Source of the DNA: Bacillota bacterium
Lineage (GTDB): Bacteria; Bacillota; Clostridia; Christensenellales; Borkfalkiaceae
DNA: 10,192 nt
Direction: 5' to 3'
Assembly (NCBI GenBank): GCA_021768985.1
Contig: JAETTR010000029.1
Coordinates: forward strand, 1-10,192
Both the position numbers and the translations under genes were made by a program. Below, in pieces: positions 1-6,326 of the stretch (the stretch's first letter is position 1; each line of letters opens with the position of its first letter). Below the pieces are notes generated by a model. The model searched no databases. It saw only the letters and a program-made list of their open reading frames with translations, and was not told the DNA's origin.

Positions 1-860
1 CTGTTTGCGAACTGCGTTTTGCTGACGCAGCTTCGGATTCCTGCGGAGGTGCAATCGATTGCGGGATATTTCTTACTCGGTTCGGGCGTTACTTCCGTTA
101 CCTTCGAGGAGAACTCGAAACTGACCGTGCTCGGAGAATACGCGTTTGCCGAGGACTACGATTCCGAGGATAACAGCAGTCATAAGCTTGCAAGCGTGGC
201 GCTTCCCGCGTCGCTGACCGAAATCGGCGCGCATGCGTTCGAATATTGCTGGAAACTGACGAACATTACGATTCCCGCGAACGTGACGAAGATCGGCGCG
301 TACGCATTCCGGACTTGCGGAAATCTTGCGACCGTCGCGTTCGCGGAAGGAAGCAAGCTGGAGACGATCGGACAGAGAGCATTTTCTTCCGCAGGGATTA
401 CGTCGTTCACTGTACCCGCTTCGGTCAAGACCATTGAAGGCGGCGGAACGGGTCAGCTCGACAGTATGGGTGCATTCCATTCGTGTTCGGAATTGAGAAC
501 GGTTTTGTTTGCAGAGGGCAGTTTGCTTGAAAGCATCGGCGCGTGCGCGTTCTGGGATTGTACGAAGCTCGCGAACGCGGAACTGAACGGCGATCTGGCG
601 CTTCCCGCGGGGGTGTCGGAGATCGGCGTGAATGCGTTTTCGTATACGCGGATACGGTCGTTCACCGTTCCCGAACGGGTGACTGTCGTCGCCGATAGCC
701 TGTTCTACCATTGTACCGCGCTCGAACGAGTGACGCTGCACGACGGCGTTACCACGATCGGCACGGAAGCATTCTCGGGCTGTACGGGCATTCTCGAATT
801 TGCGATCACTAAAAACGTTACGTCGATCGGGAGAAACGCGTTCTACGGCACGGCGATTAC
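1..860 (+). repeat. LRR_5 repeat array, about 23-residue units with irregular insertions
   Basis: Degenerate protein-level repeats of about 69 bases encode IG-x-x-AF-x-x-C units. Several units are stretched, for example around residues 41-75 (an acidic EDYDSEDNSS insert) and 141-160 (a Gly-rich EGGGTGQ insert). The DNA copies have diverged, so this is an old protein repeat and not a recent tandem duplication. Confidence 0.8.
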
Positions 861-930
861 GTTCACCGTCGATCCCGCAAACGTCGTTTATAAGGAAGAC
901 GGTAACGGCGGATATACGACGCGTGTATAA
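1..930 (+). CDS. BspA-type leucine-rich-repeat surface protein, 3' end only
   Basis: The frame is open from the first base to the TAA at 928-930, so 309 residues of a longer protein are visible and the true start lies upstream. A TTG at 19 is not a start: the residues before it (LFANCV) already belong to a repeat. The visible part is almost entirely LRR_5 (BspA-type) repeats of the form IG-x-x-AF-x-x-C-x-x-L-x-x-V-x-IP-x-x-V-x-x. IG/AF cores fall near residues 75, 98, 123, 179, 208, 253 and 276, with some longer or irregular units between. After the last repeat only about 20 residues remain (from TVDPANVVYKEDG), with no sortase motif and no membrane anchor, so any anchoring must be N-terminal. 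Family members are exported, often bind host or matrix proteins, and occur in large paralogous sets. Ligand and role here are unknown. It is the same family as the lipoprotein at 9124 but is separated from the operon by a terminator. Confidence 0.9.
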   Translation: MFANCVLLTQLRIPAEVQSIAGYFLLGSGVTSVTFEENSKLTVLGEYAFAEDYDSEDNSSHKLASVALPASLTEIGAHAFEYCWKLTNITIPANVTKIGAYAFRTCGNLATVAFAEGSKLETIGQRAFSSAGITSFTVPASVKTIEGGGTGQLDSMGAFHSCSELRTVLFAEGSLLESIGACAFWDCTKLANAELNGDLALPAGVSEIGVNAFSYTRIRSFTVPERVTVVADSLFYHCTALERVTLHDGVTTIGTEAFSGCTGILEFAITKNVTSIGRNAFYGTAITFTVDPANVVYKEDGNGGYTTRV

Positions 931-994
931 ACGGTTTGAAAAAATACAATAAATTTTAACAAAAAGGGCATTTTGTACCAATTTATGTAAATTT

Positions 995-1032
995 GAAACA
1001 GCCGACTGACAGGTTGGCTGTTTCCATTTTTT
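995..1032 (+). terminator. Intrinsic (rho-independent) terminator
   Basis: A 12-base-pair stem, GAAACAGCCGAC (995-1006) with GTTGGCTGTTTC (1013-1024), contains one G-U pair and a six-base loop (TGACAG). It is followed by CA and six Ts (1027-1032). It lies 64 bases after the stop of the LRR gene and should end that transcript, isolating it from the downstream operon. Confidence 0.9.
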
Positions 1033-1078
1033 ACTTATGTTCGTTTTGTGAAATTATTGTTTTTATACGAAAATTCGG

Positions 1079-1107
1079 ATGACAAATTCAATGCTTTAGT
1101 GTATAAT
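1079..1107 (+). promoter_or_regulatory. Sigma-A-type promoter for the MoxR/VWA operon
   Basis: The -35 is ATGACA (1079-1084, five of six consensus bases), the spacer is 17 bases, and the -10 is a perfect TATAAT (1102-1107). Initiation near 1113-1115 would leave a leader of about 80 bases. This is the best promoter in the 265-base gap 931-1195. Two more TATAAT hexamers (1142-1147, 1165-1170) lack a properly spaced -35. The rest of the gap is AT-rich and holds only the terminator and an imperfect direct repeat of TCGGAT(T)GAC at 1075 and 1128. Confidence 0.75.
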
Positions 1108-1195
1108 ATACAAGACTAATTATATTGTCGGATTGACTCTATATAATGGTTACGGAAAAATGTATATAATTGATGCATATATTAGAGGTTTATGA

Positions 1196-2311
1196 ATGAA
1201 AAATAGTCAATTATTCACAAAGTATCGTAAGAAAATGATTGCCGAAGGAGTCCTGAAATCCGTACTATGCGGATTTTCCTGCGGTTTTGCGGTAAATGCG
1301 CTCGTTGCGCTGATTTCGTTCCTTTGCGGGTTCGACGCGGGCTTATGGCTTGCGGTCGGGCTGGGCGTCGGATGCGCGGTCGCATGCGGTGCGCTGTTCT
1401 ATTTCCTGAAATTCAGACCCTCCGATCGGGAGATTGCGCGGCGGGTGGACGCGCTCGGGTTCGACGAGCGCATGATCACTATGCTCGAGCTCAACGGCGA
1501 CGATTCGTACATCGCGCGCCGTCAGCGCGAGGACGCGCAGGCGCACATTGCAAAGGCGAGCGCGGGGCTCCTGAAATTCCGCGTGCCCGCGGTTATGATT
1601 GCGGCGATCGCGGTGTGCGGGGCGTGCGGGATCACCTTCACGACGGTGGAAGCGCTTGCCGTGTACGACGTGATTTCGGACGTGCCCGAGATCGTGAATC
1701 CCGAATTCGAAACATATCTCGAAATCCGGTATGTAGCAGGCGAAGGCGGCGAGATCGAGGGTGAATTCGAACAGCTTATCGAGTTCGGTATGAATCCCGA
1801 GCCCGTCATGGCGGTTGCAAACGACGGATATACCTTCGTCGGTTGGGACGACGGACAGGAAGACCCTTACCGCGATGACGCGGGAATCACCGAAAGCAAC
1901 GTATTTACGGCGCTGTTCGAGGCGATCGAGCAGGGCGATAACGCAGTAGCGGGCGATCCGAACGAGCCGGGAGGCGACGGCGAAGGCGGCGACGATGCGG
2001 ACGACAAGCCCGTAAACGGCGGCAACAGCGATGACGACGCGAATCAAGGAGGCGGAGGCGGCGAGAGCGGCGGCGGAGAGAACAACGATCCCAACCAGGG
2101 CGGAAACGAGACTCCGGGCGGCGACGGCACGGGCGACGGCGCGAACGCCGGCGGCAGATATGACCCGGGCAACCAGATTATCGACGGCGAAACCTATTAC
2201 CGCAACGATCTGGAGGCTTACTTGCAGGAAGTCATGGAGCTGCTCGCTTCCGATCAGGAGCTCACGCCCGAAGAAAAAGCGTTGATCGAAAAGTATTTTA
2301 ACAGTTTGTAA
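1196..2311 (+). CDS. Three-TM envelope protein with InlB-type repeat and Gly/Asp/Asn-rich linker
   Basis: This is the first gene of the operon, 371 residues. AGAGG at 1184-1188 sits seven bases before the ATG; the nearer ATG at 1192 hits a TAG after four codons. Membrane segments lie at about residues 20-43, 49-72 and 130-150. The 73-129 loop is charged and carries ARRVDALGFDERMITMLEL, which resembles the membrane-proximal region of DUF4175-like proteins coded beside MoxR genes (recognised by eye). By the positive-inside rule this loop is cytoplasmic and everything after TM3 is outside. Residues about 172-243 look like a divergent InlB B-repeat (GEGGEIEGE, then GYTFVGWDDG). Residues about 250-320 are a low-complexity Gly/Asp/Asn linker, and 336-371 form a predicted helix ending EKYFNSL. 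There is no sortase motif. It probably exposes a repeat domain and a C-terminal helix that could contact the VWA proteins. Function is unknown. Confidence 0.85.
   Translation: MKNSQLFTKYRKKMIAEGVLKSVLCGFSCGFAVNALVALISFLCGFDAGLWLAVGLGVGCAVACGALFYFLKFRPSDREIARRVDALGFDERMITMLELNGDDSYIARRQREDAQAHIAKASAGLLKFRVPAVMIAAIAVCGACGITFTTVEALAVYDVISDVPEIVNPEFETYLEIRYVAGEGGEIEGEFEQLIEFGMNPEPVMAVANDGYTFVGWDDGQEDPYRDDAGITESNVFTALFEAIEQGDNAVAGDPNEPGGDGEGGDDADDKPVNGGNSDDDANQGGGGGESGGGENNDPNQGGNETPGGDGTGDGANAGGRYDPGNQIIDGETYYRNDLEAYLQEVMELLASDQELTPEEKALIEKYFNSL
1943..2155 (+). repeat. Low-complexity GGC/GAC-rich tract coding a Gly/Asp/Asn/Glu linker
   Basis: The tract codes residues 250-320 of the first operon protein. 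Gly, Asp, Asn and Glu make up most of it, with runs such as GGGGGESGGGEN. It is acidic and probably disordered, spacing the InlB-like domain from the C-terminal helix. Such tracts can vary in length between strains. Confidence 0.7.
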
Positions 2312-2319
2312 ATTCGTTG

Positions 2320-2334
2320 ACCGAACGGTTCGGT
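2320..2334 (+). promoter_or_regulatory. Perfect short palindrome between the first gene and moxR
   Basis: ACCGAAC-G-GTTCGGT is a seven-base inverted repeat around one base, in the 73-base gap 2312-2384. No T-run follows, so it is not a standard terminator. It overlaps a -35-like TTGACC (2317-2322) whose best -10, CATAAA at 2339-2344, has a 16-base spacer and matches four of six bases. It could be an operator, an RNA processing or stability hairpin, or chance. Confidence 0.35.
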
Positions 2335-2384
2335 TATTCATAAATAACGCAGAATTTTAAAATAATAATTACAGAGGTAATTTC

Positions 2385-3491
2385 ATGTTGGAAGAAGCAA
2401 ACATCAAGCAGTTCAGCGAACAGTGCAAGAATATATTTGCGCAGATCGAACGCGACGTAATCGGACAGAAGGCGGTCGTCGAGGGTACGATCATCGCAAT
2501 GATCGCGGGCGGCAACGTCTTACTCGAAGGGGTTCCCGGCGTCGGGAAAACCCGCCTTGTGAGAACGCTCGGCAGGGTGTTTAATCTTCCTTTCTCGCGT
2601 ATTCAGTTTACGCCCGATCTGATGCCCGCCGACGTAACGGGTACCAACATCATTGTCAAGAACGACGACGGGAACACGGAATTTCAATTCCAGCCCGGTC
2701 CGATTTTCAGCAACATCATTCTTGCCGACGAAATCAACCGCGCGACGCCGAAAACGCAGTCCGCGTTGCTCGAAGCCATGCAGGAGCACACCGTTACCGT
2801 CATGGGCGTTTCCCGCAAGATGAACGAGCCCTTCTTCGTGCTCGCCACGCAGAACCCCGTGGAGCAGGACGGCACCTATCCTCTGCCCGAAGCGCAGATG
2901 GACCGCTTTATGTTCAAGCTCGTGGTTCCCAATCCCACGCTCGACGAGCTGATGGGAATCGTAAATCTGACGCAAAAGACGATGGAGGAAGTCGCCGACG
3001 CCGCGTGCAACGGCGAACAGCTGCTCGCCATGCGCAAGACCGCGAACCAGATCCCCGTTGCGGAGGAGGTGATGCGCTACGCCATGACCCTCTGTTCCGC
3101 GACGCACCCCGACAGCGACTGCGCCACGCAGGCGGCGAAAAAATACGTGCGCCTCGGCGCAAGCCCCCGCGCGGGACAAGCGCTCATTTCGGCGGCGAAG
3201 GTTCGCGCGCTCATGCTCGGCAGATTCAACGTTTCGTACGACGATCTGAACACCCTCGCGTATCCCGTTCTGCGCCACCGCATGAAACTCAATTTCGAAG
3301 CGATCGCCGAACGTGTTTCGCCCGACGAGATCATCTCCATGATCATCAAAGAGCTGAACGGCAAGAAAGCGGTTTCCGCGAATCCGGAAGCGGTCGTGTC
3401 GGAGAGTCTTGCGGAAGAGAACGCGGCGGACGAGCCCGCAAACGAGGATGGGAAGGGGAAGCGCAAGCGCGGATTATTCGGTAAAAAATAA
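2385..3491 (+). CDS. MoxR-family AAA+ ATPase
   Basis: This is a cytoplasmic AAA+ ATPase of the MoxR (AAA_3) family, 368 residues. Family members act as chaperone-like ATPases that mature or remodel partner complexes, usually with VWA-domain proteins coded next door. Visible motifs are Walker A GVPGVGKT (49-56), Walker B ILADEINRA (112-120), sensor 1 ATQNP (154-158), arginine finger in EAQMDRF (R174), and sensor 2 GASPRAGQAL (R262). All catalytic residues are present. AGAGG at 2373-2377 lies seven bases before the ATG. The AAA+ core with its lid ends near residue 325. Beyond it is an acidic Ala/Glu-rich tail (330-355) closing with a strongly basic KGKRKRGLFGKK, longer than the core needs. The stop overlaps the next start by one base (TAATG), which suggests translational coupling. 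Family assignment is secure; the client is unknown. Confidence 0.96.
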   Translation: MLEEANIKQFSEQCKNIFAQIERDVIGQKAVVEGTIIAMIAGGNVLLEGVPGVGKTRLVRTLGRVFNLPFSRIQFTPDLMPADVTGTNIIVKNDDGNTEFQFQPGPIFSNIILADEINRATPKTQSALLEAMQEHTVTVMGVSRKMNEPFFVLATQNPVEQDGTYPLPEAQMDRFMFKLVVPNPTLDELMGIVNLTQKTMEEVADAACNGEQLLAMRKTANQIPVAEEVMRYAMTLCSATHPDSDCATQAAKKYVRLGASPRAGQALISAAKVRALMLGRFNVSYDDLNTLAYPVLRHRMKLNFEAIAERVSPDEIISMIIKELNGKKAVSANPEAVVSESLAEENAADEPANEDGKGKRKRGLFGKK

Positions 3492-4387
3492 TGGCTCACT
3501 CTTACTTGAACGACGCATTTTTCAGTCGGCTCGAAACGCTCGCGTTGAACCTGCGGGCGGATTTAACGGGATTCTTCGGCGGAAAGCACCTCGTCCGTAC
3601 CTACGGTCAGACGGTGGAATTCGCCGACTACCGCGAGTATATGCTCGGCGACGATATCCGCCGCATCGACTGGAATCTGTACAGCCGTTTCGAAAAATTC
3701 TTTCTGAAATTATTTACGGACGAAAGACAGATGCACACGCAGATTTTTCTGGACTGCTCCGCGTCGATGGGAAAGATGAATCCCGAAAAGGGCGCGTACG
3801 CCGTCGCGGTTGCCGCCGCCCTCGGATTTCTGTCCGTTCATAATATGGACAAGGTCTCTTTCAAGCTGTTGAAGGAGAACCGCATCGACGATCCGTTCGG
3901 TACGATCGTGGGCAAACAGCCCTTTTTCAGAGCGATCGGCGCGCTCGAAAAAATCGAATTCGCCGAATCGACCGATATCTCCGCCGCCGTCACTTCCTGT
4001 ACGGACACGGGCTCGAAGGACGGACTTTCGGTCATCGTTTCCGATTTCTTTACGGAGGATTGGAAAAAAGCGGTGGACTATTTGTGTTATAAACAGCGGC
4101 AGGTGCTCCTCGTGCAGGTGCTCACGCCCGAGGAGATCGACCCGTCTTACGACGGCAGGGTGAATCTGATCGATTCGGAATCGAACGATTTGCTCGACGA
4201 CAGAAATATGCGGCTTCGGATCACGCGCAGTATGCAGCTGGCGTACGAAGAAGCATTGAAGGACATGAAGGAAGAACTGAAAACGTTTTGTTCTTCGCGC
4301 GGGGCGGCGTTCTTTTCCGTAAGAACGGATCGTCCGATCGAAAAAACGCTTTTCGGTGAGTTACTGCAAACAGGAATAATGGCATGA
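3491..4387 (+). CDS. DUF58 family protein (VWA-like), MoxR partner
   Basis: 298 residues, a short soluble DUF58 protein without the N-terminal membrane segments of longer relatives. The family signature is clear: FADYREYMLGDDIRRIDWN (44-62), then a VWA-like core with the metal-site motif DCSASMG (D88, S90, S92), a Thr in ESTDIS (T161) and an Asp in IVSDFF (D185). The MIDAS-type metal site therefore looks complete. DUF58 genes nearly always sit beside MoxR, and the pair is assumed to work together in the cytoplasm, with the DUF58 protein as adaptor or substrate. The ATG shares its A with the moxR stop and no strong ribosome binding site precedes it, as expected for coupled translation. The stop overlaps the next start by four bases (ATGA). 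Confidence 0.94.
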   Translation: MAHSYLNDAFFSRLETLALNLRADLTGFFGGKHLVRTYGQTVEFADYREYMLGDDIRRIDWNLYSRFEKFFLKLFTDERQMHTQIFLDCSASMGKMNPEKGAYAVAVAAALGFLSVHNMDKVSFKLLKENRIDDPFGTIVGKQPFFRAIGALEKIEFAESTDISAAVTSCTDTGSKDGLSVIVSDFFTEDWKKAVDYLCYKQRQVLLVQVLTPEEIDPSYDGRVNLIDSESNDLLDDRNMRLRITRSMQLAYEEALKDMKEELKTFCSSRGAAFFSVRTDRPIEKTLFGELLQTGIMA

Positions 4388-6312
4388 GTTTACTGCTCCC
4401 TTTGGGATTGCTGGGGCTTACGGCGATCGCCGTGCTCGTTCTCATTTATATTATCCGGCCGCACTACCAGCAGAAGTTCGTTTCGAGCACTTACGTCTGG
4501 AAGCTGAGCCTGAAATATAAAAAGAAGACCGTCCCGGTAAACAAATTAAAAAACATTATTATATTTATCTGCCAGGTACTCATCCTTGTATCGTGCGCAT
4601 TCCTTTTGGCGCGCCCCGTGATTCCGACCGAAAAAGTGAGCTTCGCAAAGGAGCGGGTCGCGATTATCGACGCTTCGGCGAGTATGCTCGCCGACAACGG
4701 AGACACGACGCGGTTCGAGCGGGCGGTGGACGAAGCGAAGAAGCTTGCAGGACGGACTGCGGGTGAGGACGGGGTGTTTTCCGTCATCGTCGCGGGCGAA
4801 CAGGCGTATTTCTCCGTTCAGCGGTTGCTTTCCGATAAACTCGAAGAGATCAACGACGCGCTCGACGAACTCGCAAAGTGCGACGAGCGGCTGGTTCCGA
4901 TTCATTGTACCTACGCGCGGGCGGATATCGAGGGCGCGGCGTTGCTCGCCGAACAGGTGCTCCTCGAAAATCCCGAAGCGGAGGTCGTTCTGTATACGGC
5001 TACGACCTATCTCGAAAAAGGAAAATTTCAAGTGGTGGACGTTTCGTCGTCCGAAGACTGGAACGCCGCCATTCTCGGTTGCGACGCCGTTCTCGAAGAA
5101 AACTACTACGCCTTTTCGGTGGACGTGGGTTGCTACGGCTCGCAGGAGGAGATCACCGTTTCCTGCTCCGTGCAGAATTATAACGGCACGGGCAGAGAGG
5201 TGAAGCTGAACCCGCAGACGGAGTATTTCGATTTCGAATCCAACCGCAAGACGATTACCTTTTCGGTGGAGGATCAGCGCGAACAGCTGAACGAGCCCGT
5301 CTATTCCTTCGACTATATCTTTGTTTCGATCGACGAAAACGATTCGATTTCCGTGGACAACTATTTTTATCTCTACGGCGGCACGCAGACGAAGATCAAG
5401 GTGCAGTATGCGAGCTCCGAGCCCAACCGCTTCGTGCGCGGCGCGTTGCAGTCCATGCGCGAAACGATGAAAGGGCGTTGGAACGTAGAGATCACCGAGG
5501 TGCGCAAGGGCGGTTCTTACGCGACGAAGGGATTCGATTATTATATCTTCGAGCATACGGCGATGCCGGAAACGCTTCCGACCGACGGCGTCGTGCTCTT
5601 GATCGATCCGAGCCCGTATTTCGCGGTGGAAGGGGTGTTCCGCATGGGCGAACGCGCGGTTCCTTACGGCACGAATACGCTGTTGCCGGGCACGCCGCAC
5701 GATATCACGAAGAATATCGCCATCGATAAAATCACGATTTCGCAGTACGTGAAAATTGCCTCGCACGATAATTTCGAAGAGCTGATGTATTACGGCGGCG
5801 ATCCCATGCTGCTTGCCAAGAACACGCCCGAGGAAAAGATCGCGATTCTTTCGCTGAACGTGCACTATTCCAACATTGCAATCCGCATGGATTTCCCGCA
5901 GCTTTTGGGAAATATCTTTAATTACTACATTCCCTCCACCGTGGCGAAGCACTCCTACGAGGTGGGCGAGGAAATCGGTCTGAACGCGCGCGGAAGCAAG
6001 CTCGATCTGATGCGTCCGGGCGCGGAAGAACGGGAAGAATTTACCGAGCTGCCCGCCAAAATTACGGCGGCGACGCCCGGTTCCTACACGGTAACCCAAT
6101 ATTCTCTTCGGGAAGAGCTGATCGAGGACCGTTTCTACGTCAGCATCGCGAACTCGGAGAGCGATATCACCAAAGAAGTAGACGCTTTGCCCGTCCTGAA
6201 CGTCGTGGAAAAGACGGAAACGATGGATAAGGATTTGCTGATTTACATCGCCGCCGCTCTGGTTGCGCTGCTGTTCGTGGAATGGTGGCTGCAAGCGCGC
6301 GAGAATTATTGA
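4384..6312 (+). CDS. BatA-like membrane protein with degenerate VWA domain
   Basis: 642 residues. The N-terminus resembles the BatA / aerotolerance-regulator N-terminal domain: TM1 about 5-24, a basic cytoplasmic loop with KYKKK, and TM2 about 57-77. A VWA domain starts at 90 with IIDASASM (D96, S98, S100). The expected metal-site Thr appears replaced by A180 (in YARADIEGA), and the Asp of the usual SDG/TDG motif by A206 (in VVLYTATTYL), so metal binding is doubtful. A beta-sandwich-like stretch (about 240-335) and a glutamine-amidotransferase-like region without an obvious catalytic Cys (about 336-520; DGVVLLIDPSP at 401-411) follow. A final TM lies at about 618-634 with a short cytoplasmic tail. 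Nearly all of the chain is predicted outside the membrane. AGGA at 4372-4375 lies eight bases before the ATG, which overlaps the DUF58 stop. Probably a structural component of a MoxR/VWA envelope complex. Confidence 0.85.
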   Translation: MSLLLPLGLLGLTAIAVLVLIYIIRPHYQQKFVSSTYVWKLSLKYKKKTVPVNKLKNIIIFICQVLILVSCAFLLARPVIPTEKVSFAKERVAIIDASASMLADNGDTTRFERAVDEAKKLAGRTAGEDGVFSVIVAGEQAYFSVQRLLSDKLEEINDALDELAKCDERLVPIHCTYARADIEGAALLAEQVLLENPEAEVVLYTATTYLEKGKFQVVDVSSSEDWNAAILGCDAVLEENYYAFSVDVGCYGSQEEITVSCSVQNYNGTGREVKLNPQTEYFDFESNRKTITFSVEDQREQLNEPVYSFDYIFVSIDENDSISVDNYFYLYGGTQTKIKVQYASSEPNRFVRGALQSMRETMKGRWNVEITEVRKGGSYATKGFDYYIFEHTAMPETLPTDGVVLLIDPSPYFAVEGVFRMGERAVPYGTNTLLPGTPHDITKNIAIDKITISQYVKIASHDNFEELMYYGGDPMLLAKNTPEEKIAILSLNVHYSNIAIRMDFPQLLGNIFNYYIPSTVAKHSYEVGEEIGLNARGSKLDLMRPGAEEREEFTELPAKITAATPGSYTVTQYSLREELIEDRFYVSIANSESDITKEVDALPVLNVVEKTETMDKDLLIYIAAALVALLFVEWWLQARENY

Positions 6313-6318
6313 GGGAGG
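6313..6318 (+). promoter_or_regulatory. Ribosome binding site that fixes the start of the dual-VWA gene
   Basis: GGGAGG lies directly after the upstream stop and eight bases before ATG 6327. It favours that ATG over an in-frame GTG at 6282, which lies inside the upstream gene. Starting at 6327 also puts a typical BatA-like first membrane segment at the N-terminus. Confidence 0.8.
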
Positions 6319-6326
6319 CGGAAGAG

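Noticed and set aside
960..975. CAAAA/TTTTG hairpin as a terminator
   Set aside because: The stem is only five A/T-rich pairs. The 12-base-pair stem at 995-1024 with a T-run is far stronger.
73..981. Minus-strand open frame of 302 codons opposite the left LRR gene
   Set aside because: It mirrors the LRR_5 repeat in antisense. The + strand frame has the clear repeat motif and a terminator after it.
1133..1170. Second promoter from TTGACT (1133) with TATAAT at 1142 or 1165
   Set aside because: Spacers of 3 and 26 bases are incompatible with sigma-A recognition.
1192..1206. ATG at 1192 as start of the first operon gene
   Set aside because: It reads ATG AAT GAA AAA TAG, a four-codon dead end. 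The ATG at 1196 is in the long frame.
1343..2341. Minus-strand open frame of 332 codons opposite the first operon gene
   Set aside because: The + strand frame has a ribosome binding site, TM segments and an InlB-like repeat. The minus product is low-complexity Ala/Val/Arg with no domain.
4546..6294. Long open frame on the minus strand (582 codons) opposite the BatA-like gene
   Set aside because: Its product is Arg/His-rich with no recognisable domain, and it lies fully antisense to a clear family gene. Codon bias of GC-leaning genes often opens such frames.
6282..6326. GTG at 6282 as start of the dual-VWA protein
   Set aside because: It lies within the upstream gene and adds a charged 15-residue extension before the first TM. 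ATG 6327 has a good GGGAGG at eight bases.
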